Assembly: GCA_915070155.1 (NCBI GenBank)
Contig: CAJZFK010000029.1
Span: 1-7,295, forward strand
Direction of reading: 5' to 3'
Source of the DNA: an uncultured Candidatus Saccharibacteria bacterium
GTDB taxonomy: Bacteria > Patescibacteriota > Saccharimonadia > Saccharimonadales > Saccharimonadaceae
DNA: 7,295 nucleotides
The position numbers and the translations under genes were made by a program. Positions 1 to 6,200 of the stretch are shown piece by piece. Below the pieces are notes generated by a model. It did not search any database. It saw only the letters and a program-made list of their open reading frames with translations, and was not told the DNA's origin. How positions within the stretch are numbered: the first letter of the stretch is position 1; each line of letters starts with the position of its first letter.

Positions 1-1517
1 GTCTCGCGTCGACCTTCTACCCAATTGTCACCGTCAGGCTTGTTTTCCGTAATCGGCACAGTTTTTCCAGTTTCAACATCCACCCAGACTCGCACCCAAT
101 CATCAACCTGAGCCAAAACGGAAGTATTCCCGCCGGTCGGCTTAAAGTTCTCCACCTCTGGCAAAATCACCGGCAAACATTCATCAGCCACAGCAATTGG
201 CGCACGACCCTCAACATGGACAATTGGAATTGGAGCACCCCAATAGCGCTGACGAGAAATCAACCAATCACGCATTTTATACGTGGTTTTACTTCGCCCA
301 TAATTCTGCTGTTCCAGCCATGCAACAATTTGCTCGCGAGCATCCTCGCTCCTGGTGCCGTTAAATTGTCCGGAATTTATCAACTCACCTTCGCCAGAAT
401 AACAGCCAGCATCGACTGAATGTTCAGGCTTATCAATAACTTGGATAATCGGCAAGTCAAATTTCTCGGCAAACGCAAAATCGCGCTCGTCGTGCGCTGG
501 CACAGCCATGACTGCGCCGGTTCCATAGCCACCCAAAACATAATCCGCCACCCAAATCGGCAATTTTTGACCATTAACTGGGTTTATGACATAGCTGCCA
601 GTAAATACGCCTGTTTTCTCTTTATTTTCTTGACGTTCAACATCAGATTTTTGTTGCGAAGCTTGGATATACGCTTCAACCTTTTCGCGCGTATCAGAAT
701 TGACCAACTGAGAAATCAGAGGATGCTCCGGCGCCAAAGCTACATACGTCGCACCAAATAACGTGTCAGGACGAGTTGTGAAAACCGTAATCTTGGAATC
801 TTGATCGCTAACCGCAAACTCAACTTCCGCGCCAACTGATCGACCAATCCAATTCTTCTGCATGGTTTTAACCATTTCCGTCCAATCAAGCGCATCGGTT
901 GCCTCTAAAATTTCATCTGCATACGCCGTAATTCGGAAAAACCACTGCTTGAGATTGCGCTTGGTTACAGGATTACCGCAGCGCCAACATTTGCCACCTT
1001 CAACCTGTTCGTTAGCAAGCACCGTATTATCAGTCTCACACCACCACTGCGGCTGCTCTTTTTGATATGCCAAATCGTGCTTATACAATTGCGTAAAAAT
1101 CCACTGAGTCCATTTGTAATATTCTGGATCAGCTGTAGAAATTTCTTTTGTCCAATCATAACTAAACCCAAGTCGCTTCAATTGCTCCTTAAAGTGAACT
1201 TTCGCCTCATCGTGCGCTACACGTGGCGTTTTTCCGACTTTAATAGCGTAATTTTCAACCGGCAGACCAAAGCTGTCCCAGCCGATTGGATGATAGACAT
1301 TATAGCCCTGCTGACGCTTGAATCGTGCCTTGATGTCGGCAAATTGAAAAGTACGACCGTGACCAATGTGAATTCCCGCCCCTGTAATCCCCGGAAGCAT
1401 ACTCAAACTGTAATATTTCGGCCGAGTAGTGTCATTAAAATCAACCGCGTAAGTACCGTCAGCCTCCCATTTGTTTTGCCATTTTTGTTCAATTTCTGTC
1501 GGATTATAGCGTCTCAT
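1..1517 (-). CDS. leuS: Leucyl-tRNA synthetase (LeuRS), N-terminal 505 codons, cut by the window edge
   Basis: A cytoplasmic class I aminoacyl-tRNA synthetase that attaches leucine to tRNA-Leu and hydrolyses mischarged tRNA. My translation from the ATG at 1517 stays open to the window edge. The class I signature HIGH is at residues 50-53, followed by a GWDSFGLPVENYAI block. A zinc-module-like segment has C160, C177 and C180 (CWRCG). The inserted CP1 editing domain has TTRPDT at 247-252 and GYGTGAVMAVPAHDERD at 330-346; T252 and D346 correspond to the editing Thr and Asp of the family. The return to the catalytic core is RDWLISRQRYWG at about 416-427. The KMSKS loop, anticodon-binding and C-terminal domains lie beyond position 1; LeuRS is usually over 800 aa. 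Oddity: the motif before HIGH reads MLPGITGAG where the family normally has M-F/L-PYPSG. No Shine-Dalgarno sequence precedes the ATG; an extended -10 box lies 7 bases upstream. Identity is near certain. Confidence 0.97.
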   Translation of the reverse strand, partial: MRRYNPTEIEQKWQNKWEADGTYAVDFNDTTRPKYYSLSMLPGITGAGIHIGHGRTFQFADIKARFKRQQGYNVYHPIGWDSFGLPVENYAIKVGKTPRVAHDEAKVHFKEQLKRLGFSYDWTKEISTADPEYYKWTQWIFTQLYKHDLAYQKEQPQWWCETDNTVLANEQVEGGKCWRCGNPVTKRNLKQWFFRITAYADEILEATDALDWTEMVKTMQKNWIGRSVGAEVEFAVSDQDSKITVFTTRPDTLFGATYVALAPEHPLISQLVNSDTREKVEAYIQASQQKSDVERQENKEKTGVFTGSYVINPVNGQKLPIWVADYVLGGYGTGAVMAVPAHDERDFAFAEKFDLPIIQVIDKPEHSVDAGCYSGEGELINSGQFNGTRSEDAREQIVAWLEQQNYGRSKTTYKMRDWLISRQRYWGAPIPIVHVEGRAPIAVADECLPVILPEVENFKPTGGNTSVLAQVDDWVRVWVDVETGKTVPITENKPDGDNWVEGRRE

Positions 1518-1524
1518 ATCTGTA

Positions 1525-1533
1525 ATTATAGCA
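1525..1533 (-). promoter_or_regulatory. Extended -10 promoter of leuS (leaderless arrangement)
   Basis: On the minus strand the sequence reads TGCTATAAT, a perfect extended -10 element. Counting its last T as -7, transcription would start at about 1518-1517, on or one base before the A of the leuS ATG. No good -35 exists; TTCGTA at an 18-bp spacing falls in the loop of the neighbouring terminator hairpin. Seen directly: the match and spacing. Inferred: the start site and the leaderless mRNA. Confidence 0.7.
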
Positions 1534-1564
1534 AATAATCCCGCTCATTACGAACGGGATTATT
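1534..1564 (-). terminator. Hairpin terminator after the 363-aa gene
   Basis: A perfect 10-bp inverted repeat, AATAATCCCG and CGGGATTATT, with an 11-base loop, lies 18 bp past the stop codon of the 363-aa gene. In the minus-strand RNA, the U-rich end of the stem (AUUAUU) runs into UGC, so the U-tract is short and partly inside the stem. The symmetric A/T ends could let it act in both directions. It sits directly against the leuS -10 box and so separates leuS from upstream transcription. Confidence 0.75.
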
Positions 1565-1582
1565 ATTAGGCAATTAAGTTAT

Positions 1583-2674
1583 TTACCTAGTCGAGGTTGA
1601 TGACAATCCGCTCGAATACCCTTCCATAAGACCTTCTACAAACTCTTTCAAGCTTTCAGCACTCGAAGGAACCTTGATTTCTTCAGATTTATTCACATTG
1701 ATGTCAAATGAAATTTCTACAGAAGCCTTCTTATCATTACCCTTAAGCTCTACAGCCTTCAGTTCATGAGATGACCTATCAACCCACACTTTCAATGAAG
1801 ATTCGTCAATAGATGTCGATTCGTCATTACTATCGTAGCCATTCGATTTTCCACACTTACTGAGCGCCTTACCGACTGATGAATTCTTAAACTCTTCCTC
1901 AAATTTTGACGAATTAGATTTATTATTACCTTGCAATTCAAAACCACGTCCACCATTACGGTCGCTGATCTTTGAATCTTTTATAGTGAAGAAGCTATTC
2001 TTTTGATAAATCTGAGCCAATTCCTTACGTGCACTTTCGTCACTTTGGATTTTCTTCAGAGCGTTAATTCCACACTTGTATTCGCTACCGATTTCATCTG
2101 GAGAAATCTTCATCCACGTGTCACTCATTTTATCTATCTCAGAACCCATCTTCTCCAATGTCTGATCACGGTAAGTTTCTATTTGAGATCTTGATAGGTT
2201 TCCGCCAGACGAAGACTCCATAACTACCTCAAGCAAAGTGCCATACAAATCCTTAAAGTTATTTATCTTCACGTATATCGTTCCGTCACTATCAAGAACC
2301 ACATCACCTTTAAGAGGGATATTTTTCTCAACTCCCTTAACATTAAGCTTAGCGTCTATGTCTGCCTTTGATTTTCCCGAATCAGTAGCAGTCTTTACGT
2401 TTAGCTCTATTTTTCCTTGGTCGCGCATATCAATAACTACCTTACCGTCGGCAGTCATCTTCTTTGTCATAATAGCATTAGACACAGCATCCGTAACCAT
2501 CTTTTCTGGATTCTGCCACCACAAGAAATAAACTAGCACAGCAGAGATAATAGCAATAAGAGCTATAACTCCCAGCACTATGCCAATTATCAATCCCGTT
2601 TTCTTCTTTTTTGGTTGCATCGGCACGCCATTATATTGTGGCTGCGGTGCAGGTTGATTACCTTGATCCATCAT
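1583..2674 (-). CDS. Single-pass membrane-anchored protein with extracytoplasmic domain, function unknown
   Basis: 363 aa. The first 21 residues are Pro/Gln-rich, followed by KKKK (22-25) and one strongly hydrophobic helix at about 27-51. The rest (about 55-363) is hydrophilic and, by the positive-inside rule, should lie outside the membrane. No lipobox Cys follows the helix, so it is an anchored protein rather than a lipoprotein. The outer part has alternating polar/hydrophobic stretches at about 73-137 and 293-337, resembling the beta-sheet of LolA/LppX-like envelope proteins; that is a style-based guess. Its only cysteines, C201 and C274, could form a disulfide. The C-terminus is Ser/Thr-rich. 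Two adjacent ATG codons exist (2674 and 2671); the purine-rich ribosome site is only 1 base from the first and 4 from the second, so 2671 (362 aa) is equally plausible. It lies 39 bp after the Mur ligase gene and ends at a terminator. I do not recognise a named family. Confidence 0.9.
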   Translation of the reverse strand: MMDQGNQPAPQPQYNGVPMQPKKKKTGLIIGIVLGVIALIAIISAVLVYFLWWQNPEKMVTDAVSNAIMTKKMTADGKVVIDMRDQGKIELNVKTATDSGKSKADIDAKLNVKGVEKNIPLKGDVVLDSDGTIYVKINNFKDLYGTLLEVVMESSSGGNLSRSQIETYRDQTLEKMGSEIDKMSDTWMKISPDEIGSEYKCGINALKKIQSDESARKELAQIYQKNSFFTIKDSKISDRNGGRGFELQGNNKSNSSKFEEEFKNSSVGKALSKCGKSNGYDSNDESTSIDESSLKVWVDRSSHELKAVELKGNDKKASVEISFDINVNKSEEIKVPSSAESLKEFVEGLMEGYSSGLSSTSTR

Positions 2675-2675
2675 T

Positions 2676-2682
2676 CCCCCTT
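2676..2682 (-). promoter_or_regulatory. Ribosome-binding site of the 363-aa membrane protein
   Basis: AAGGGGG on the minus strand, an obvious Shine-Dalgarno-like tract, ends 1 base before the first ATG (2674) and 4 bases before the second (2671). The spacing slightly favours the second ATG. It contrasts with the lack of such a site in front of leuS and the Mur ligase. Confidence 0.7.
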
Positions 2683-2702
2683 GTTTTATATACCTTGAAT
2701 TT

Positions 2703-2711
2703 AATATATCA
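2703..2711 (-). promoter_or_regulatory. Possible extended -10 promoter of the 363-aa gene
   Basis: The minus strand reads TGATATATT, i.e. TGn followed by TATATT (5 of 6 to consensus), inside the 39-bp gap after the Mur ligase stop. It would give a leader of about 20-25 bases that contains the AAGGGGG site. AT-rich gaps yield such matches by chance, and read-through from the Mur ligase gene is also possible because I see no terminator between them. Confidence 0.4.
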
Positions 2712-2713
2712 CA

Positions 2714-4003
2714 TTAATCTTTAAATTGTGAGAAAAATTGGTTTTTCCTAGCAATCCACTCCGGCGTTTGCCTGACTAAGTATTTATCGTCCTCAGTGCT
2801 ATGAAGGTTGATTTTTACAGATTCCTCTAGCCATACGCCGCCGCTTGAACCCTTAAACAGGGCAACGCCTTCAGATTTCAATTTGTCGCGCACGAAAGAC
2901 CCAGCCTCGATGGCGTTCTTACATTCCTTCACCTGGCAACCTCTTTGGCGTGCGGCCGGCGCCAAATATTGATTAGCTTTCTCACCAACCGTCACAACCC
3001 AATCCAACAAATCCGGGCTACAATGAGAACCAAGTTCGGCGTGAGCTTGCTCGAAAATTCCTTTTAAGCCATTCATATTGCCAAGTACGGCAATTCGCTG
3101 CGGAGTCTCAATTCGATACAAAGACTGTAAAGCCGCCAAAGCAGTCAACGGCGTCGAACTATAGCTATCATCAATCAACCAAGTATTGTCCGCACCCTTC
3201 AGCAAATTCATCCTGCCAGGCAGTGGACGCAAATTCTCTATACCCTTTTTTATATTCTCCTCAGTTTCACCAAACGCATACCCAATAGCTGCCGCCACGA
3301 TTGCTGGACGAATATTATGCTCACCAATTAGCTTAACGTTGACTTCTAATCCATTAGGATTTTCTGGCGACATAATAAAGCCGTGATGTCCGTCTTTCAG
3401 GGAAAAATTACGATCGTCAAAATTATACTCCGCCACGGGATCACTTCCGTAAGTAGTGATATTAGGATTCGTCAAAAAGCTAGCAAAACGCCCGTCAATA
3501 TCATCACGATTTATCATCGCCATTCGCGAGAAATTCGCCAGCGAAATCATCTCATTCGCCACTTCCTCCAAGGAATATTCAACCTGCATTCGACCATTCG
3601 TCACAGAAGTTACAACCGTAATATCTGGTACAACATAAGCCTTAAACCAATCGTTATAGCCAAGTTCCTTTGGATTAAATTCCTGAACAATCACTTGGAC
3701 TTCCGGTTTTTCGGCCTTAATTCTCTTCTTTACGGCGCGCATCACTTTCCACCATTTGAACAAGCCTTTTTCAGGCATTTTCACGCCCATCATCTGAAGG
3801 AAAACGTCAGCTTTCGTCTTCGGCTCTTCATTGCGAAGTTGAATATCAAATTGTTGCGCCAAAACCGTACCGATAGCTATTTTCGCACTAGCCTTTCCGG
3901 CGCTACCAGTTATCGCCACAAGCTTTACATCTGGATGAACAGCAAAAAATTCTCGCACTAACTTTGCTAGTTTTTCTTCCCTCTTTTTTGAAACAGTAAC
4001 CAT
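2714..4003 (-). CDS. MurF-like Mur ligase, short N-terminus and altered active-site motifs
   Basis: 429 aa, cytoplasmic. MurF joins D-Ala-D-Ala to the UDP-MurNAc-tripeptide using ATP, in peptidoglycan precursor synthesis. MurF-like blocks appear in order: P-loop TGSAGKAS (32-39), VVQEFNP (E108), DITVVTSV (128-134), NRDD (165-168), GEHNIRPA (227-234), LPGRMN (261-266), LIDDSYSSTP (276-285), AVLGNM (305-310), KGSSGG (384-389). Oddities: the P-loop starts about 75 residues earlier than in typical MurF, so the UDP-binding N-terminal domain is missing. Walker Lys37 is followed by Ala instead of Thr. The usual AHLE after the TNIG block reads RMQVE, losing the His. LGDM reads LGNM and the C-terminal KGSR reads KGSS. 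An in-frame TAA at 4027-4025 with no start codon between rules out a longer N-terminus. The core fold is clear; whether it has MurF activity, another ligase activity, or none is open. Confidence 0.88.
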   Translation of the reverse strand: MVTVSKKREEKLAKLVREFFAVHPDVKLVAITGSAGKASAKIAIGTVLAQQFDIQLRNEEPKTKADVFLQMMGVKMPEKGLFKWWKVMRAVKKRIKAEKPEVQVIVQEFNPKELGYNDWFKAYVVPDITVVTSVTNGRMQVEYSLEEVANEMISLANFSRMAMINRDDIDGRFASFLTNPNITTYGSDPVAEYNFDDRNFSLKDGHHGFIMSPENPNGLEVNVKLIGEHNIRPAIVAAAIGYAFGETEENIKKGIENLRPLPGRMNLLKGADNTWLIDDSYSSTPLTALAALQSLYRIETPQRIAVLGNMNGLKGIFEQAHAELGSHCSPDLLDWVVTVGEKANQYLAPAARQRGCQVKECKNAIEAGSFVRDKLKSEGVALFKGSSGGVWLEESVKINLHSTEDDKYLVRQTPEWIARKNQFFSQFKD

Positions 4004-4009
4004 AACTAT

Positions 4010-4018
4010 ATCATACCA
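4010..4018 (-). promoter_or_regulatory. Extended -10 promoter of the Mur ligase gene (leaderless arrangement)
   Basis: The minus strand reads TGGTATGAT, TGn plus TATGAT (5 of 6). With the last T as -7, +1 falls exactly on the A of the ATG at 4003. No Shine-Dalgarno sequence is present. A second box, perfect TATAAT at 4029-4024, would start transcription near 4017 with a 14-base leader, also without a ribosome site. No convincing -35 matches either. Confidence 0.5.
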
Positions 4019-4032
4019 TAAGCATTATAGAA

Positions 4033-4123
4033 GAGCTGCTACGCGCCCACCCGGGGCATATTTGAATATGTGTTTGTCTTTCAATTGGCAAGCATAGGAG
4101 AATGCCCCTATGCGTACCAGCTC
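4033..4123 (-). ncRNA. Candidate structured RNA or leader between ligA and the Mur ligase
   Basis: The ends form a 12-bp inverted repeat with one mismatch: GAGCTGGTACGC (4123-4112) with GCGTAGCAGCTC (4044-4033). Inside, GGGGCAT (4108-4102) can pair with ATGCCCC (4059-4053), and TTGAA (4084-4080) with TTCAA (4066-4062). An alternative hairpin, GCATAGG/CCTATGC (4113-4092), competes with these. Parts are very GC-rich (15 of 17 bases at 4041-4057) in AT-rich surroundings, as is common for RNA genes in AT-rich genomes. A weak minus-strand promoter (TTGTGT at 4159-4154, 17 bp, CATAAT at 4136-4131) predicts a start at about 4124-4123, the first base of the outer stem. I see no tRNA cloverleaf, no SRP GGAAG motif and no tmRNA features. 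No good terminator follows, so it may be a 120-base leader of the Mur ligase, a processed RNA, or a palindromic repeat element. The strand is inferred. Confidence 0.45.
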
Positions 4124-4130
4124 ATGTTTA

Positions 4131-4159
4131 ATTATGCATTATCGCCCAAAAAAACACAA
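4131..4159 (-). promoter_or_regulatory. Weak candidate promoter for the structured element
   Basis: TTGTGT (3 of 6 to the -35 consensus) and CATAAT (5 of 6 to the -10 consensus) are 17 bp apart on the minus strand. The predicted start coincides with the first base of the 12-bp outer stem at 4123, and that agreement is the main reason to list it. GATAAT at 4143-4138 is an alternative -10 starting about 7 bases earlier. Confidence 0.3.
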
Positions 4160-4178
4160 GCTTTATATCTCACTGCGA

Positions 4179-6200
4179 CTATTGATCTGCGTCGCTTATC
4201 ATTTTCAATAGTTCTTCTTCGTCAATGATTTTCGTGCCGTATTGCTCAGCCTTTTTCAATTTGCTAGCACCAACCTTACCACCAGCCACCAAATATGTCG
4301 TGTCTTTAGAAACTGCGGTTTGAAAAACTCCACCGAGATTACGAATTTTGTCCGCAGCAGCGTCGCGCCCCATAGATTTCAGGGTACCCGTGACGACAAA
4401 ACTTTTTCCACTCAACCCGCCAGCCTTTTTATTGAACCGAGGAACGACACCTAGCTTAGTGAATTTATTGAGCAATTTTACATTATCCTCATCAGCAAAC
4501 CACGCCACTACGGATTCGGCGACAATTTCACCCACGCCATCAACTTGCCGCAAATCATCAATCGTCGCTTTCGCCAAATTTTCCATACTCTCAAAATGAT
4601 TCGTCAAATCAATCGCCGTTTGCGCGCCAATATGACGGATTCCCAGACCGTACAAAAATCGCTCTAATTCAGGGCTTTTTTTATCAGCAATTGCCGATAT
4701 TAACTTTTGTGCAGAAATATCAGCAAACCGATCCAACTTCAACAAATCATCCTTAGTAAGCGTAAAGATATCCGCCAAATCGCCGACCAAACCATTATCA
4801 ATTAAAACTTCCACGTTCTTTTCTCCAAGCGTATCAATATCAAGCGCACCCTTAGACGCGAAATGCGCCAGAGCTCGCTTCAAAATCAGCGGACCGCTAG
4901 AACCCTTAACTCGGTAAACAGCTTCACCTTCCGGTCGCACAAATTCCAACTCCGGATATTGCCGTTTTAGCTCTGCTTCATAATCAATTGGCTCAGAATC
5001 TGCAGGTCGCAATTCCTTCAAGACACTCTCAACTTGCGGAATAATATCGCCAGCCTTAAAAATCACCACAGTGTCGCCTCGCCGAATATCCAAACGTTCA
5101 ATTTCATCGGCGTTATGCAAACTGGCGTGCTGCACTGTAGTTCCCGCCACCACCACTGGATCAAACACAGCCACCGGAGTCGCCGCACCAGTTCGCCCAA
5201 TAGAAATTACTATATCCCGAACAATCGTCGTAGCTTCTTCGGCCGCATACTTATAAGCCACCGCCCCACGCGGATTTTTTCCCACCATCCCGAGATTGTC
5301 GTATATCTCTCGATCGTTAATCTTAATAACCAGCCCGTCCGTATTAAACGGCAAGTCATGACGCTTATCGCTCCACTCGTTAACAAATTTCATCACGTCG
5401 GACAAATTATCAAAAACACTAGCCTGCTGATTGCGAGAAATCCCCAGCGCCGTCAAAGCCTCGTAAGCAAAACTATTCGTCGGAACTTCCGAACTATCAT
5501 CGCGAATCACATCATATCCGCGAAAATGCAACGGGCGCGCCGCCACCAGCGCAGGATCTAATTGACGAATTGTCCCCGCAGCCAAATTGCGCGGATTGGC
5601 AAATGTAGGCAGCCCTAGAGATTTTTGCTTTTTATTAAGCTCCTCAAAATCCCGTTTCAGCATAACAATTTCGCCACGAATCTCTGTCCGACCGTGCAAA
5701 AAATTTTCAAAACCTGCCGCTTTACGCAGACAAAGCGGTACGTTTTTAATAGTCCGAACATTATTCGTTACATCTTCACCAACAAAACTATCGCCACGTG
5801 TCACAGCTTGGAATAGCACGCCGTCGACATAAATCAACGCGCACGCCAATCCGTCCATTTTTATATCCGTAAAAAATTCATGTCGCTGACCCGGTATCAA
5901 TTTATCAGTTCGCTCAATCCACGCCTCAACTTCACTTTTATTGAAAACGTCATTCAAACTGACCATTCGGCGCGCGTGCTTTACTTTTTGAAAACCGTCG
6001 AGCAGCTTATTTCCAACTCGCTGCGTAGGACTATCGACAGTAATCAATTCTGGATGATCCGATTCAATTTTCTTCAACTCATCCATCAGACTGTCATAAA
6101 CCGCATCGCTCACACTCGGTTTGTCCAAGGTGTAATATTCGTAGCTATAACGATTTAACAGGTCTTTAATTTCGTCAATTCTTGGTTTTTTTGGTGTCAC
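4179..6200 (-). CDS. ligA: NAD+-dependent DNA ligase LigA, GTG start, no zinc-finger cysteines
   Basis: 673 aa, close to the usual family length. LigA seals nicks in duplex DNA in replication and repair, using NAD+ for self-adenylation. Numbered from the GTG: domain Ia with YSYEYY and DSPTQRVG (18-63), which binds NMN; adenylation domain with catalytic Lys114 in KMDG, TRGD (134-137), RGEI (175-178), DGLVIK (288-293) and AYKY (315-318); OB fold (about 322-390, GDIIPQV); helix-hairpin-helix region (about 460-585); BRCT domain (about 595-670, SGKSFVVTGTL). The start is set by AAAGGTGG 6 bases before GTG at 6200; an ATG at 6233 would add 11 unfamiliar residues and lacks this site. It overlaps the upstream membrane protein gene by 26 bp, which suggests translational coupling. 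Oddity: the segment between OB fold and HhH (about 412-445) has none of the four zinc-binding cysteines, although flanking EGEAVYR and LAHFASKGALDI match the family. Identity is certain. Confidence 0.97.
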   Translation of the reverse strand: MTPKKPRIDEIKDLLNRYSYEYYTLDKPSVSDAVYDSLMDELKKIESDHPELITVDSPTQRVGNKLLDGFQKVKHARRMVSLNDVFNKSEVEAWIERTDKLIPGQRHEFFTDIKMDGLACALIYVDGVLFQAVTRGDSFVGEDVTNNVRTIKNVPLCLRKAAGFENFLHGRTEIRGEIVMLKRDFEELNKKQKSLGLPTFANPRNLAAGTIRQLDPALVAARPLHFRGYDVIRDDSSEVPTNSFAYEALTALGISRNQQASVFDNLSDVMKFVNEWSDKRHDLPFNTDGLVIKINDREIYDNLGMVGKNPRGAVAYKYAAEEATTIVRDIVISIGRTGAATPVAVFDPVVVAGTTVQHASLHNADEIERLDIRRGDTVVIFKAGDIIPQVESVLKELRPADSEPIDYEAELKRQYPELEFVRPEGEAVYRVKGSSGPLILKRALAHFASKGALDIDTLGEKNVEVLIDNGLVGDLADIFTLTKDDLLKLDRFADISAQKLISAIADKKSPELERFLYGLGIRHIGAQTAIDLTNHFESMENLAKATIDDLRQVDGVGEIVAESVVAWFADEDNVKLLNKFTKLGVVPRFNKKAGGLSGKSFVVTGTLKSMGRDAAADKIRNLGGVFQTAVSKDTTYLVAGGKVGASKLKKAEQYGTKIIDEEELLKMISDADQ

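Noticed and set aside
216..1538. Plus-strand open frames opposite leuS (e.g. 420-761 and 1062-1538)
   Set aside because: They are antisense to a well-conserved LeuRS frame, have no recognisable motifs and no supported ribosome sites.
3383..3961. 192-codon plus-strand open frame opposite the Mur ligase
   Set aside because: Its composition is that of a shadow frame, it shows no domain or start signal, and the minus-strand frame is clearly a Mur ligase.
4040..4123. tRNA-like features in the ligA/Mur ligase gap (TTCAAAT and an anticodon-arm-like hairpin)
   Set aside because: The T-stem does not pair, the hairpin loop has 8 bases, and no cloverleaf can be drawn on either strand.
4033..4123. SRP RNA, 6S RNA or tmRNA in the same gap
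   Set aside because: No GGAAG/AGCA asymmetric loop, the segment is too short for 6S or tmRNA, and there is no tag reading frame.
4175..4195. GCGAC/GTCGC inverted repeat across the ligA stop codon as a terminator
   Set aside because: The stem has only 5 bp with an 11-base loop, and the T7 run on the minus strand is too far downstream (about 20 bases) to serve as its tail.
5034..5561. 175-codon plus-strand open frame opposite ligA
   Set aside because: It lies entirely within conserved ligA adenylation/OB coding sequence and its low-complexity His/Arg-rich product is a typical antisense artefact.
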